DNA from: Phycisphaeraceae bacterium
GTDB lineage: Bacteria > Planctomycetota > Phycisphaerae > Phycisphaerales > UBA1924
NCBI GenBank assembly: GCA_019636845.1
Contig: JAHBWV010000001.1
Coordinates: 930,001 to 994,000 of the forward strand
Length of the DNA: 64,000 bases
Reading direction: 5' to 3'
Below the pieces are notes generated by a model that was not told the origin of the DNA, searched no databases, and saw nothing but the letters and a program-made list of their open reading frames with translations. Both the position numbers and the translations under genes were made by a program. Shown piece by piece: positions 26,181 through 36,214 of the stretch; position 1 is the stretch's first letter; every line of letters begins with the position of its first letter.

Positions 26181-27005
26181 TCAGGGGGCGGCTGTGTGAG
26201 AGGCGGCGGCTCTGGCGGCGGCGGCGTTGAGGTCCCGGATCCGGGCGACGCGGTCCGCAAGGGCCGGTCCGTATTCCTGGGCCTGTCGCTCGAAGCGTGC
26301 GGCGACCCACTCGTAGAGCTCGGCATCCAGGCTGTTCATGTCCCGGATTCTTTCGGTGACGTCTCTGGAGAGGGGGTAGCGACCGCTTCGACCCGAGACC
26401 CGCGCTGGGAGGTATGGGGGGATGGTCTGCCAGCCGAGACTATCCGCCAGCATCACCATGCTCTCGTCGAACCGTTCGGTCAGCCCGACAGCACAGAAGT
26501 GGTTTTCGAGATTCTTTTTCGCGCTTTCGAGCAGATCGCGTGATCCGGATCGCACGGGTGTTCTGGCGTTGAGCGAGTAATCGGCGAGCATGCGAGTCTG
26601 GCCGTTGTCGAGTTCTTTGGTGCCGATGGCGTTCTGGGCGTATTGCAGCAGGGTCATTTTGCGGGTTCTGACCATGCTGTGGAGATAGTGTGACGTTTCG
26701 TTGAGGACGTGGTGGTAGTGCGAGACGACACGCGCGACCGGATCGCGTATGACGGTGACGTAGTCGCAATTGCGGGGCACGTGCTCGTGGATGCCGAAGG
26801 GCTGGTGCCCGATGAAGAGTGCGGGTCGGCGCCGCTCGGTTTCGGGCTCTTGGGCGAACGCCTCGCGTCCTGGGTCGCCACCTGTGACGGCCTTGGTGTT
26901 CTCTTGTCCGTAGTGTCCGATGAGGATGATTGCGAGCGTGGTTCCCGCGGTTTTGGGGATGTGCAGGAGGATCAACGCGGATTCGGGGTCTCTGGCTCTG
27001 AACAT
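26181..27005 (-). CDS. Sulfotransferase family 2 protein
   Basis: 274 residues. 'LILLHIPKTAGTTL' near residue 11 is the 5'-phosphosulfate (PAPS) binding loop, and 'TVIRDPVARVVSHYHHVL' (about 84-101) is the 3'-phosphate binding strand-helix of Sulfotransfer_2 enzymes. They move sulfate from PAPS to a sugar hydroxyl or amine. Position inside a polysaccharide region suggests a sulfated surface glycan. A GTG five codons upstream is an alternative start. Divergent from the next gene with 93 bp between starts. Confidence 0.82.
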   Translation of the reverse strand: MFRARDPESALILLHIPKTAGTTLAIILIGHYGQENTKAVTGGDPGREAFAQEPETERRRPALFIGHQPFGIHEHVPRNCDYVTVIRDPVARVVSHYHHVLNETSHYLHSMVRTRKMTLLQYAQNAIGTKELDNGQTRMLADYSLNARTPVRSGSRDLLESAKKNLENHFCAVGLTERFDESMVMLADSLGWQTIPPYLPARVSGRSGRYPLSRDVTERIRDMNSLDAELYEWVAARFERQAQEYGPALADRVARIRDLNAAAARAAASHTAAP

Positions 27006-27098
27006 CGCGTCTCCATGCACAGGGCCGCTCGGCCCAGGCGAACAGCCCATACTATGTTGAAATAACGGTTCCTGACAACCGCGAAAGCCCGCGTGTAC

Positions 27099-27830
27099 AT
27101 GATGAATGCCAGACCCAGCATGGAGCAAGAGCCGGACGGGGCTGCGGAGTGGCTCTGCCTGAGAGCGGATGGTTCGCTGGGATCGTTTCGGAGACTGCTC
27201 GGCGCGTGCGCGGGCGTTTCGCGCGATGAGCGTCGTTTGGTGGTGATTGTGCCAGGTCCGCGATGGGTTCCGGAGCCGGGGATGGAGTCCGCACTGGCGG
27301 AGGTGATGCGCGCTGATCCGGGGCTTGATGGCGCGGCCGCGTGGTGGGTGTGGAACGATCCGGTGGAGCGTGTCGCGCAGGGTGATGGAGGGCTGGTTGT
27401 TCGCGTGGGCGGGGTGTCTGGGGATGATCTCGGACTTGTCGATCTGCTTGCGCGTCCGATGTCGGTGGGGCCGATCGCGGTGCGAGCTGCTTCTCTGGAT
27501 GCCTTCTCGATGTATGGGGGTGTGCCTGCGGATGCGGTGCTGGATTGCGCGGGATCGTGGCTGCTTGCGTCCGCGCTCGTGGGGGCGGGAAAGCGCGTGG
27601 GGACGCTGCCTCGTGTGTGCTCCACTCGAATGAGGACTGTGGGCGAGGATCCGGAGCGGTTGCGTCCGATCGGCCTTGCGTGGCTTGTTCGGTATGTGCT
27701 TGATCGGCTCGGCGAGGGATTGCCGGCGATTCATGAGCGGCGTGAGTTGATCGCGCGGTGGAGGGCGTCTGCACCGATCGAGCAGGGGGAAAGCGGATCT
27801 TCGTTGAAGCGTGAGGGGATTCGCGAATGA
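27099..27830 (+). CDS. Hypothetical protein coupled to a glycosyltransferase gene
   Basis: 243 residues from the first of two adjacent ATGs. No family recognised with confidence. A mid-protein stretch 'GPIAVRAASLDAFSMYGGVPADAVLDCAGSWLLASAL' resembles the last third of a GT2 domain, where an acceptor loop is followed by 'D..l..r....G'. The usual DxD motif is absent, so if it is glycosyltransferase-derived it may be inactive or regulatory. Stop and next start overlap in ATGA, so it is translated with the GT4 gene. Confidence 0.6.
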   Translation: MMNARPSMEQEPDGAAEWLCLRADGSLGSFRRLLGACAGVSRDERRLVVIVPGPRWVPEPGMESALAEVMRADPGLDGAAAWWVWNDPVERVAQGDGGLVVRVGGVSGDDLGLVDLLARPMSVGPIAVRAASLDAFSMYGGVPADAVLDCAGSWLLASALVGAGKRVGTLPRVCSTRMRTVGEDPERLRPIGLAWLVRYVLDRLGEGLPAIHERRELIARWRASAPIEQGESGSSLKREGIRE

Positions 27831-29620
27831 ACATCGCGTTGATCTCTCGTGAGTTTCCTCCGTTCTACGGCGGGGGCATCGGGACATATACCGAGCAGGC
27901 GGCGGTCGCGCTTGCGGAAGCCGGGCACAGCGTTGTTGTCGTCACGATGTCGCACGATGGATGCGAGTCAAGGGTGTCGCATGCGGCGGATTCCAGGATT
28001 CTGGTTGTGCGGCTGCCTCTCATCGTCGGCGATGATTGGTCTTGTCCTGCGCCATCGATCGATGGACCGATTACGCGGGCGTGTTTCTCGCACCTCGGTC
28101 CGTGGAGCGTCTTCAGCAAGCAGGTGGCGGACGCGTTGCCGGGGCTTGTGAGGGAGCATGCGATCGATGTGATCGAGGGCCCTGAGTGCGGGGCGATCCT
28201 GTGGTGGACGCTGAATCAGCGTCGGCTCGGTGCGGAGGTAGCGCGACGTGCGGATGGTGCAAGACCGCTGTATGTGGTGCAACTGCATTCTCCGAATGCA
28301 TGGATCGATGAGCAGAATCGGGAGTCTCCGCCGAACCGGGCGGCGTTCGAGTTGCGACGGGCAGAGCGTGAGTCGGCGACGTGGGCCGACCTGGTGATCG
28401 CTCCGTCTCTTGATATTGCCACGTGGGCTGGAGAGAGGTGGGGGATCGGGCCTGTTGAGAACGTGCCGTATCCGCTCGGTTTGATCGGGGTGAGGAGCGA
28501 GCGGCGACTCGACGGGGGGAGGCCGATCGTTGGAGCGACGGGTGGCGTTCGGTGCCTGATGATCGGAAGAGCGGAGCCCAGAAAGGGCGTTGACGTTCTG
28601 GTTCGAGCGATTGGGATCGCCTGCAGGCGCGGGATCGATGTCTCTGCGGAGATCGCGGGGCAGGACACGAGGGATTGGCGCACGGGTGCGTGGTTCGCGC
28701 AGCGGTGCATGAGCACGATGCTCCCTGCGGAGATGAGAGAGCGGGTGTCTCACCTCGGGAAGCTGGATCAAGCACGGCTCGCTGATGCACGGCAGAGGGC
28801 GGATGTGTGCGTTGCGCCGGGTGCTGTTGACAACTTCCCGTATGCCGTTGTGGAGTCGATGGCGAGAGGGCTACCGGTGATCGCGCCGTCGATCGGGGGC
28901 ATCGCGGAACTGGTGCGAGAGGGGATTGAGGGTCACATCTTTGTTCCCCATGACCCGGGCTCGCTCGCGGATGCGTTGTCGAGGCATGCCGCGCTCTCGC
29001 TCGAGCAGCGGGCGCGGATGGGGGAGGCATCGGTGGCGCGTGTGGCGTGGTTCTGCGGCAATGGCAGGGCGGTGTCTGTGCGCGAGCGGGTCTTCGGCGA
29101 GGCGATCCGACGTCGAGAACGTGAGGAAGAGCGGTGCGCGCGCGTTGTGGGGCATATCGGTGGAGATGCCTCGCTGCTTGCGGGTCCTGTGCGAAGGGGT
29201 GTGGTCGACTTTGCGATCGGCTGGGAGCGGGCGCGAGACGGGATGGTCGTGCCGTTCGGTACGCCCACGCTGGAGGCCGTGGCGTCAATGCCACCGATCC
29301 GCGGCCCTCTTGCAGTCAGGGCGGATCTGATTGAGCGGTACCGGGAAGAGACCGGCAACGAGGATCCGGCTTCTGATGAGATGGCGTGTTGGCTCGTTCA
29401 GCACGGAGCGAGGGGCGCGGTTGATCCGAGTGTTGTCACGGAGGTTTGGCCGTGCGGCGAGGCGGAGGGTGAGGATCGTCCGATTCTGATTGATGAGCGT
29501 GCGTTTCGCTCGGTCGTTCCGCTGAGGATGGCACGAAGGAATCACCCGTTGCCGTGGGTGCTTGCGCCCGCGAGGGCGGGCGTTACTGGCTTGCCGATGC
29601 GGTCTGGTCGTTCGGGATGA
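27827..29620 (+). CDS. GT4-type glycosyltransferase
   Basis: 597 residues, longer than the usual 380-420. The N-terminal Rossmann domain opens 'MNIALISREFPPFYGGGIGTYTEQAAVALAEAGHSVVVV', a classic GT4 start. The nucleotide-sugar domain has 'GRAEPRKGVDVLVRAI' and 'VVESMARGLPVIAPSIGGIAELV' (the E.x7.E-like acceptor region). Residues after about 430 form an extra C-terminal region of unknown role ('GDASLLAGPVRRGVVDFAIGWERAR'). Its last 38 bp overlap the convergent Wzt-type gene. Confidence 0.87.
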   Translation: MNIALISREFPPFYGGGIGTYTEQAAVALAEAGHSVVVVTMSHDGCESRVSHAADSRILVVRLPLIVGDDWSCPAPSIDGPITRACFSHLGPWSVFSKQVADALPGLVREHAIDVIEGPECGAILWWTLNQRRLGAEVARRADGARPLYVVQLHSPNAWIDEQNRESPPNRAAFELRRAERESATWADLVIAPSLDIATWAGERWGIGPVENVPYPLGLIGVRSERRLDGGRPIVGATGGVRCLMIGRAEPRKGVDVLVRAIGIACRRGIDVSAEIAGQDTRDWRTGAWFAQRCMSTMLPAEMRERVSHLGKLDQARLADARQRADVCVAPGAVDNFPYAVVESMARGLPVIAPSIGGIAELVREGIEGHIFVPHDPGSLADALSRHAALSLEQRARMGEASVARVAWFCGNGRAVSVRERVFGEAIRRREREEERCARVVGHIGGDASLLAGPVRRGVVDFAIGWERARDGMVVPFGTPTLEAVASMPPIRGPLAVRADLIERYREETGNEDPASDEMACWLVQHGARGAVDPSVVTEVWPCGEAEGEDRPILIDERAFRSVVPLRMARRNHPLPWVLAPARAGVTGLPMRSGRSG

Positions 29621-31025
29621 GGGCGTGGTGCGCGCTCATGGGGAGGCGCGCGATGCCGAAGAACGTGCGCTTCTGATCGGCGGGGGTTGAGACCTCGAGA
29701 GGCCCGAGGAGATCGAGGCAGTCGAGGTATGTCGGTTGGCTGGAACCGTCGGTCCCGGGCTCTGCCAGCGAGAGCCCGAAGGTGTACGCGCCCTCTTTCA
29801 CTGAGAGCGAGAGGGTGAGAGAGACGACCATCCGGTGACCCGGGGAGAGGGGTGGGAGTTTGTGGCGCAGCTGGGCGGTGGCGGCGGCGAAGACGAGATT
29901 GTTCAGGCGGTCGTACAGCTGTAGCCCGACACTCGGGCGTTCGACAGCGCGGTCGGCCTCGACGAGGATGTGGAACGTGAGTTTCTCGTCGATCGCGATC
30001 GTCGTCGTGTCGCGGTTCTGGCTGTCTGTGATGCGGCAGGCGATGATCCGGCCTTCTCCGGTTCCGTGGCGATGCTCGTGGCGTGCGCCGATGATGTCTG
30101 CCCCGATCAGTTGGCTCTCTTCCCGCGAGAGGGATCTGGCTTCAGCCGGGCTATCGGCGGCATTTTGGGGCCGTTTTCTGGTCCATTTGACCGGCTGTGA
30201 GAGCGATGAGTGGTGGCGGCGCATGACCTCTTCGGGCGGCCCGTGGAAGACCATCCGGCCTTTCTGGAGGAGGATCGCCTCGTCGCAGAGGTTGAGCACG
30301 GCCTGTGCATCGTGGCTGACGAACATCATCGTCATGCCTTCTTCGAGGAGTTGGCGCATGCGGGTTGCGCACTTCTGCCGGAAGAAGACATCGCCGACCG
30401 AGAGCACCTCGTCCACGATGAAGATGTCGGGACGGAAGCATGCGTACATCGAGAAGCCGAGGCGAGCACGCATGCCGGTTGAGTACTGGCGGACGGGGCG
30501 ATCGAAGAACTCGCCGAGTTCTGAGAACGCCTGGATCTCGGGTGTGCGTTGGGCGGCGAACTCGCGAGGGAAGTTGAGGAGCGTCGCCATGCTCCGGATG
30601 TTCTCTCGCCCTGTCATCTCGCCGTCGAGACCTGCGCTGAGTTCGAGGAGCGAGAGCACACGGCCGCGGATGTGATAGGAACCGTTGGACGGGCGGAGGA
30701 CGCCTGTCAGCATCTTGAGGAGGGTGCTCTTGCCTGCGCCGTTTGCGCCGACGAGCCCGAGGCATCTGCCTTTTTTCAGCGAGAAGGAGACGCCATCCAC
30801 TGCGACGAACGGTTTGTGCCTCTGGGTGCGACCGAGTGTCGCCCATTCCACGAGTCGGTCGGCGGGTTTCTTGTAGATCTTGAAACGCTTCGTGAGCCCG
30901 TGCGCTTCGAGGACGATGGGTTGATCGGGTTCGTGGGTCGCAGTCGGGGCGGACGAGGCGAGGGTGGCCCCGTTGGCGGTGGATTGATCAGCGATCGATT
31001 CATTTGGGCTGGGGTGGGATGACAC
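29583..31025 (-). CDS. Polysaccharide-export ABC transporter ATP-binding protein with Wzt C-terminal domain
   Basis: 480 residues. Nucleotide-binding domain about 40-280: Walker A 'GANGAGKST', signature region 'YSTGMRARLGFSM', Walker B 'IFIVDEVLSVGD' and 'FVSHDAQAV', all typical of the KpsT/TagH/Wzt subfamily. The C-terminal part (about 320-455, 'ITDSQNRDTTTIAIDEKLTF..') is a beta-sandwich like the Wzt glycan-binding domain. It would recognise a finished surface polysaccharide and power its export. The matching ABC-2 permease is probably the gene about 5 kb to the right, separated by unrelated genes. A residue-rich N-terminal 35-aa extension precedes the NBD. Confidence 0.9.
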   Translation of the reverse strand: MSSHPSPNESIADQSTANGATLASSAPTATHEPDQPIVLEAHGLTKRFKIYKKPADRLVEWATLGRTQRHKPFVAVDGVSFSLKKGRCLGLVGANGAGKSTLLKMLTGVLRPSNGSYHIRGRVLSLLELSAGLDGEMTGRENIRSMATLLNFPREFAAQRTPEIQAFSELGEFFDRPVRQYSTGMRARLGFSMYACFRPDIFIVDEVLSVGDVFFRQKCATRMRQLLEEGMTMMFVSHDAQAVLNLCDEAILLQKGRMVFHGPPEEVMRRHHSSLSQPVKWTRKRPQNAADSPAEARSLSREESQLIGADIIGARHEHRHGTGEGRIIACRITDSQNRDTTTIAIDEKLTFHILVEADRAVERPSVGLQLYDRLNNLVFAAATAQLRHKLPPLSPGHRMVVSLTLSLSVKEGAYTFGLSLAEPGTDGSSQPTYLDCLDLLGPLEVSTPADQKRTFFGIARLPMSAHHALIPNDQTASASQ

Positions 31026-31076
31026 TCGGAACGATCGTATCTCGGGATCGGTCCGCAGGAGGACGTAGACTCCTGC

Positions 31077-33065
31077 GTGACGTTTCTTGCTCCGACCAGC
31101 GCGATTATTGCGGCGGCGATCGGCCTTTCGCTGTTGATCGCGCTGTCGCTGCTGCGCCTGAGGCGACGCCCTGTGTGGGTTGCGTCGACGCTTTTCTGGG
31201 AGTCATCGGCGAGGGACCTTGAGGTCAATGTGCCGCTGCGGATGCTTCGGGCGTCGTGGCTGTTGCTGTTGCATGCTCTGGCGATCGGGCTGCTTGCTCT
31301 GGCTATCGGGCGGCCGGTCTCGACTGGCGCGGAGGAGTCGGCGACGCGTGTGGTGTTCTTGATCGATCGATCGGCCTCGATGGGGGCGATGGACCATGTC
31401 GACTCGTCGGGGGGACGGACAACTCGTCTGAGGGCGGGGATCGAGCTGGCGAGGCGTTCGATCCGCGACCTCGGGCGTGGGGATCGAACGGCGGCGGCAA
31501 TCGTGGTGTTTGGCGCGGGTCCGGCAATGCTTTCGGAGTTCACGACGGACCGGCGGCTGCTTGAGCGTGCCTTGGACCAGATCACACCGACACATGAGGA
31601 TGATCACGGGCTGGGCGCGGCGATGGAGCTCGTTCGTGCGATGATCGCGGACGATGGGGACGAGACTGCGCCTCCGGCAAGGGTTGTGGTCATCAGCGAT
31701 GGAGCACCGGCGCCTGTCCCGGGTGCCGCGATTCCGGGCGCGGTCATTGAGTTTCAGAGGGTCGGGCCGGATCCCGGCATCCTGACTGACAATGTGGGGA
31801 TCGTCACGCTCGCGGCGCGCCGCTCGGCTGACATGCCGTCGCGGATCCGGGTCTTTGCACGTTTGCTCGGTTCTGCGGATGTCCGGAGAGATGTGATCGT
31901 CACGTTTCGTCATGGGGATGAGCTGGTTGCGAGCAGGGCGGTGACGATCGAGCCCCGGGCGGGTACTCAGCCGGAGGCCTCAGTGGTCGCAGATATCGAT
32001 ATCGCTTCGGATGCTTTGATCAGTGTTCGTATCGAGAGGCCCGACGTGCTTGACGCCGACAATGAGGCGTCCATCTGGATTCGGGAATCGCGGCCGCTGC
32101 GGATCATGCTTGTGACGCCGTCGGGTGAAGCTGATGCGGACGGCGCGTGGCCGCTCCTGGATGTGTTGGCTGAGTTGCCTCGTGCAACGACGCGTGTGGC
32201 ATCTGCGGTGGCATGGAACGCGCTCGCCGGCACACGCGATGATGCGGAGTTGTTCGCTGACCTTGTTGTGCTTTCGGGGGTCGAGCCGGGGTGGGCACGA
32301 GCGCGGCCGATCGGGGTGCCTGTGCTTTCGTTTGGTGTGCCGCCCCCTGATCCGCTCGTGCAGCTCGGGCGAGAGGGGCGAACCGGGAGCAGGATCATCG
32401 CCTGGGACCGGGAGCACTTGTTGACACGTCACGTCGCATTCGACACGGTGCTGGCTTCACAGATGCCGCGGTACGAGTATTCGAGCGAGGCACGGGTTGA
32501 CCCTATCGTCTGGAGCGATGCGGGGATTGCGATAAGTGCTTCGGAGGCGGGAGCCGGCCGTTGGGTGGCGGTTTCGTTTCCGTTGTCGAGTTCCAACTGG
32601 CCGCTGCAGGCGTCTTGGCCGCTGTTTGTGGAGAATGCGGTCGATTGGCTGACGCGCCGGGCCGAGCGAGAGTCCGGCCGAGTGTGGTCTGCCGGCGAGC
32701 CGATTTCTCTGTCGGTCCCTGCGCGAGGCGCGACGTATGTGTTTCGACAATCTGGAGCGTCTGAGGGAAGGCGGGTTTCTTCGGATCGATCCGGCATTGT
32801 TTCGATTCCGGCCCAGCCGCTCGCGGGCGTGTACCAGTTGGCATCTGAGCCGGCTGGGGAGAATCACCCGGTTCCGGTTGCTGTCTTGAGGGCGGATGAG
32901 ACATTGTGCCTCACGAGCGATCGGCTATCGATCGGTTCGCAGCCAGTCGAGGCATCGGCTGCGTCGGAGACGCGTCGCGAGCTTTGGCCGTGGTTCGTCG
33001 GCGCGTTGTTGGTGGTTCTGACGTTTGAATGGATGGTGTTCGCATCGCGATCGCGGATCTCTTGA
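31077..33065 (+). CDS. BatA-like membrane protein with VWA domain
   Basis: 662 residues from a GTG. The N-terminal 'MTFLAPTSAIIAAAIGLSLLIALSLLRLRRRP' and 'WLLLLHALAIGLLALAIGRP' are the two membrane helices of the Bat (aerotolerance) N-terminal domain. The VWA domain follows at about 90-235 with the metal-ion site 'DRSASMG'. A long beta-rich extracytoplasmic part leads to a last helix ('WFVGALLVVLTFEWMVF'). Bat-type proteins work with MoxR AAA ATPases and DUF58 proteins, none of which is visible in this window. Divergent from the Wzt-type gene. Confidence 0.82.
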   Translation: MTFLAPTSAIIAAAIGLSLLIALSLLRLRRRPVWVASTLFWESSARDLEVNVPLRMLRASWLLLLHALAIGLLALAIGRPVSTGAEESATRVVFLIDRSASMGAMDHVDSSGGRTTRLRAGIELARRSIRDLGRGDRTAAAIVVFGAGPAMLSEFTTDRRLLERALDQITPTHEDDHGLGAAMELVRAMIADDGDETAPPARVVVISDGAPAPVPGAAIPGAVIEFQRVGPDPGILTDNVGIVTLAARRSADMPSRIRVFARLLGSADVRRDVIVTFRHGDELVASRAVTIEPRAGTQPEASVVADIDIASDALISVRIERPDVLDADNEASIWIRESRPLRIMLVTPSGEADADGAWPLLDVLAELPRATTRVASAVAWNALAGTRDDAELFADLVVLSGVEPGWARARPIGVPVLSFGVPPPDPLVQLGREGRTGSRIIAWDREHLLTRHVAFDTVLASQMPRYEYSSEARVDPIVWSDAGIAISASEAGAGRWVAVSFPLSSSNWPLQASWPLFVENAVDWLTRRAERESGRVWSAGEPISLSVPARGATYVFRQSGASEGRRVSSDRSGIVSIPAQPLAGVYQLASEPAGENHPVPVAVLRADETLCLTSDRLSIGSQPVEASAASETRRELWPWFVGALLVVLTFEWMVFASRSRIS

Positions 33066-33192
33066 GGTTCTGGGGTATGGGGGGGATTGGCAGACGTGGG
33101 TGCTCTATGGTCGCACGGGATGGCGGGTTGTTCGTGGAATCTTGTTGCGATCACGCGTGCGTCGAAGATTGACCTGTGTTACGCTCTGCGAG

Positions 33193-34569
33193 ATGAGACG
33201 GCGCAACTTTCTCAAGTCGTTTCCAGCGATAGCCGGCGCGGCAGGACTGGTCGTGTCGGCGAATGGCGCGGAGCGGGTTCGGGTCGCAGGTGGCCAGCGG
33301 GCCCGATCGGTTATTTTCATGGTTTCGGATGGGATGTCGATGGGGACGCTGACGCTCGCGGACGCTGCGTGTCGGCTTCGGACGGGGATAGGTTCTCGGT
33401 GGGTGTCATTGTGGAATGTGCCGGGCGTGGTGCGGAGTTCTGCGCGGACCGATGCGGCGGACTCTTATGTGACGGACTCTGCTGCGGCTGCATCGGCGTG
33501 GGGGATCGGTCTCAAGGTCAATAACGGGGCGGTCAACATCACGCCGGAGGGGTCTCAACCGGAGCCGGTGCTTGTGACGGCGAAGCGGGCGGGACTTGCG
33601 ACAGGGCTGGTGACGACGACACGCGTCACTCATGCGACGCCAGCGGGGTTTGTGGCGAACATCCCGTCGAGGAATCAGGAGCGCGAGATCGCGTTGCAGA
33701 TTCTTGAACGGCGTGTGGATGTGGTTCTGGGGGGCGGCGAGCGATACTTCAATGAGGCGGCACTTGCGTCTCATGCGGACATGACGGTGGCGAGGAGCGC
33801 CGGCGCGCTCTCGCTTGTGCCTGAGGATGTGGGCACGGGGCGTGAGGGCGCTGGGAGACTGCTCGGGCTGTTCGGGCGTGACCATGTGCCCTGGGTGCTC
33901 GATCGGACCCCGAGCGTGCCCTCGCTTGGCGTGATGACCCGTGCGGCGCTTGATCGTCTCTCGCGGTCGGATCGCGGGTTTCTGGTTCAGATCGAGGGCG
34001 GGCGCGTTGATCATGCGGCGCATGATAATGATGCGGGATCGCTGATTGCGGAGCAGCTGGATTTCGATGAAGCGATCGGGGTCGCGCTGGAGTATGTGGC
34101 CAGAGATCCGTCGATTCTCTTGATCGTCACGTCGGATCACGGCAACGGGAATCCCGGACTGACGCTATATGAGAAGGCGGGCAACGAGGGGTTCGGGAGG
34201 CTGCTCGGCGTGCGTCACAGTTTCGAGTGGATCGCTTCGCGCCTTGCTGCGGCTCGGACCGAGGAGCGTCCTGATATTCTCGTTCAGAGCGTTCGCGAGG
34301 CGACTGATGTGACGCTGAGGGATCACGAGGCGGAGATGGTGCTCCGTGCCGCGAACAAGGAGCGCGTGGATCCGTTCGCGCCGGCGAATTCCGGCATGCT
34401 TGTGCTGGGGTCGGTGCTTGCGAACCACTTCGGTGTGGCGTTTCTGTCGCCGAATCACACCTCCGACATGGTGGAGGTCACTGCGATCGGCCCTGGAGCG
34501 GAACGCATCGGGCCCATCATCGACAACACCGCGTTGTATTCGGTGGTGCGGGAGTCGCTCGGGATCTGA
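33193..34569 (+). CDS. Tat-exported alkaline phosphatase
   Basis: 458 residues. The start is the ATG that gives a twin-arginine signal 'RRRNFLKSFPAIAGAAGLVVSANGA'; the frame is open upstream but outside any signal. Mature features fit the PhoA superfamily: metal-site 'MVSDGMSMG', the nucleophile segment 'TDSAAAASAW' (Ser in D-S-A), 'VQIEGGRVDHAAHDNDA' and 'VTSDHGNGNPG' with the metal-binding Asp/His. It should release phosphate from monoesters in the periplasm. Translation appears independent; 127 bp separate it from the VWA gene. Confidence 0.9.
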   Translation: MRRRNFLKSFPAIAGAAGLVVSANGAERVRVAGGQRARSVIFMVSDGMSMGTLTLADAACRLRTGIGSRWVSLWNVPGVVRSSARTDAADSYVTDSAAAASAWGIGLKVNNGAVNITPEGSQPEPVLVTAKRAGLATGLVTTTRVTHATPAGFVANIPSRNQEREIALQILERRVDVVLGGGERYFNEAALASHADMTVARSAGALSLVPEDVGTGREGAGRLLGLFGRDHVPWVLDRTPSVPSLGVMTRAALDRLSRSDRGFLVQIEGGRVDHAAHDNDAGSLIAEQLDFDEAIGVALEYVARDPSILLIVTSDHGNGNPGLTLYEKAGNEGFGRLLGVRHSFEWIASRLAAARTEERPDILVQSVREATDVTLRDHEAEMVLRAANKERVDPFAPANSGMLVLGSVLANHFGVAFLSPNHTSDMVEVTAIGPGAERIGPIIDNTALYSVVRESLGI

Positions 34570-34575
34570 GTGCGT

Positions 34576-36117
34576 TTATCGGTTGACCATCAGCGAGATC
34601 GTGCGCCAGCATTCGTGGAATGAGCCGCTCGCACTCTTCGGTCCGAGCTTTGGCACGACAGGAAACGGAGCGAGCGGGAGGTGGTTGAAGCCACCGAATC
34701 GAGAGTCGGCGAGGGGAGTGGGCTTTCCCTCCATGCGGCTGATCATGGAGTCGAGGTCGAGTCCTCGGGGCCAGGGGTGGGCGATCAACCGATCCGGGCT
34801 CGACTGGAGCAGGGGCCGGAGCGTGACATCGGCGCGGGGGCCGATGATGAGATCATCTGGCTGGGTTACTTTGTTCGCGGCTCTCGTTCTGAGACGCTTG
34901 AGATAGAGGTCGTGCGGCTCCGAGCGTGAGACCTCTGCTGAGACGATCAGTATGCCGCGGGGGCGGAGCGCGGCGCACGCGTTGCGGAGCAGTGCTTCTG
35001 CATCGGGATGATCGCCGAGTGCTCTGTGGAGGATCAGGCGCGAGACGTTTGCGGGAGCGGTGGCGTTGAGCAGTGTGTCTGGCGTGATGCGGGTTCCGCC
35101 GAACCGCGAGATGATCTGATCTGCTTCTGTTGTGTGGGTCTCCGGGGAGACGAGCAGCGTGGATTGCGAGGGATGCGTTCCGGCGTTCCATGCTTGCTGT
35201 AACGAGTCGAGCCAGCCAGTAGGCGTGATGCGTGGCGAAGGAGAGAACGGGGCGTGAGGCGATGGATCGTGCCTCTCGGGCGCAAAGGCGTGGTCGATCG
35301 CCTGGGTGTAGCGTGCGGCAAGTTCGAGTTTGCGTTCGAGGGCTTCAATCTCTGCCCGGACGTGCGGGGCCTGCAACGGCCAGTGCTGCGCGCGTCGATC
35401 GAGCCATGCGCGGGAGCCCGTGATGATCGAGCGCGTGGCGACGAGTCGGTCGGCGGTTTTCTGTCCGGGATGTACACCCTGGCATGCGACAAGTGTGCGG
35501 ATCTGTCGGACGCGTGCGCCGCGTTCGACGAGTTTCAGCCAGAGATGGTGGTCCATCGAGTGGTGATTCTCTTCGTCCAACCCTCCGACTTCGCGGAAGA
35601 GATCCAGACGGAAGAAGACCTCTGGTTGCGCGATGGAGTGGCCGGCGAACCACGCTGATCGCAGCGAGAGGAGGGCCGGCTCGTCGATCCGCTCCGGGGG
35701 GATCGGTTCGTGAACGACCCGCCCGTCATGTGAGACGAACCTTGCGCGGCAGACAAGCATGTCGGTCTCGGGATTCTCCAGCAGGAACGCCGCAACCTCG
35801 CGGAGCACGCCGGGGAGGTACCAGTCGTCTGCGTTCAGCCATGCTCCAAAGCGTCCTTGCGCGAGGGCGAAGCCCTTGTTGATCGCGTGGGACTGGCCGC
35901 GATCCGGCTCTGAACGCATGTGTGAGAGGCCGTGCGCTCGGTGCAGGATCTCGGCGCATCCGTCGCTGCTTGCACCATCCATGACGATGTGCTCGGCGAT
36001 CGCGTGGGGTTGGTCGCGGACCGAGGCCAGGCAGCGTGGGAGGAATTGGGCCTGATTGCGGACCGGAGTCACGATCGAGAGGAGCGGGGGCTGGGATGTG
36101 GTCCGTGCCTGATCCAT
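34576..36117 (-). CDS. GT2 glycosyltransferase with methyltransferase-like tail
   Basis: 513 residues from the ATG before 'DQARTTSQPPLLSIVTPVRNQAQFL'. The GT2 domain covers about 12-250 with 'DGASSD', 'DRGQSHAINKG' and 'NADD', like the GT2 half of the large fused enzyme at 22-24 kb. Residues about 330-470 ('VSRLILHRALGDHPDAEALLRNACAALRPRGILIVSAEV') follow a Rossmann methyltransferase pattern (motif V-VI) but the SAM-binding GxGxG strand is unclear. The two halves may act on one glycan. Convergent with the phosphatase gene (6 bp gap). Confidence 0.82.
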   Translation of the reverse strand: MDQARTTSQPPLLSIVTPVRNQAQFLPRCLASVRDQPHAIAEHIVMDGASSDGCAEILHRAHGLSHMRSEPDRGQSHAINKGFALAQGRFGAWLNADDWYLPGVLREVAAFLLENPETDMLVCRARFVSHDGRVVHEPIPPERIDEPALLSLRSAWFAGHSIAQPEVFFRLDLFREVGGLDEENHHSMDHHLWLKLVERGARVRQIRTLVACQGVHPGQKTADRLVATRSIITGSRAWLDRRAQHWPLQAPHVRAEIEALERKLELAARYTQAIDHAFAPERHDPSPHAPFSPSPRITPTGWLDSLQQAWNAGTHPSQSTLLVSPETHTTEADQIISRFGGTRITPDTLLNATAPANVSRLILHRALGDHPDAEALLRNACAALRPRGILIVSAEVSRSEPHDLYLKRLRTRAANKVTQPDDLIIGPRADVTLRPLLQSSPDRLIAHPWPRGLDLDSMISRMEGKPTPLADSRFGGFNHLPLAPFPVVPKLGPKSASGSFHECWRTISLMVNR

Positions 36118-36214
36118 TCGTAGCAAGTAAAGGTCGCCAGTGGCGGCCGGGCATGAACACCGGCCGATACGGTTTGCCCGCTCCACGGCGTCGGCGCACT
36201 ACCATCGTCCCTCG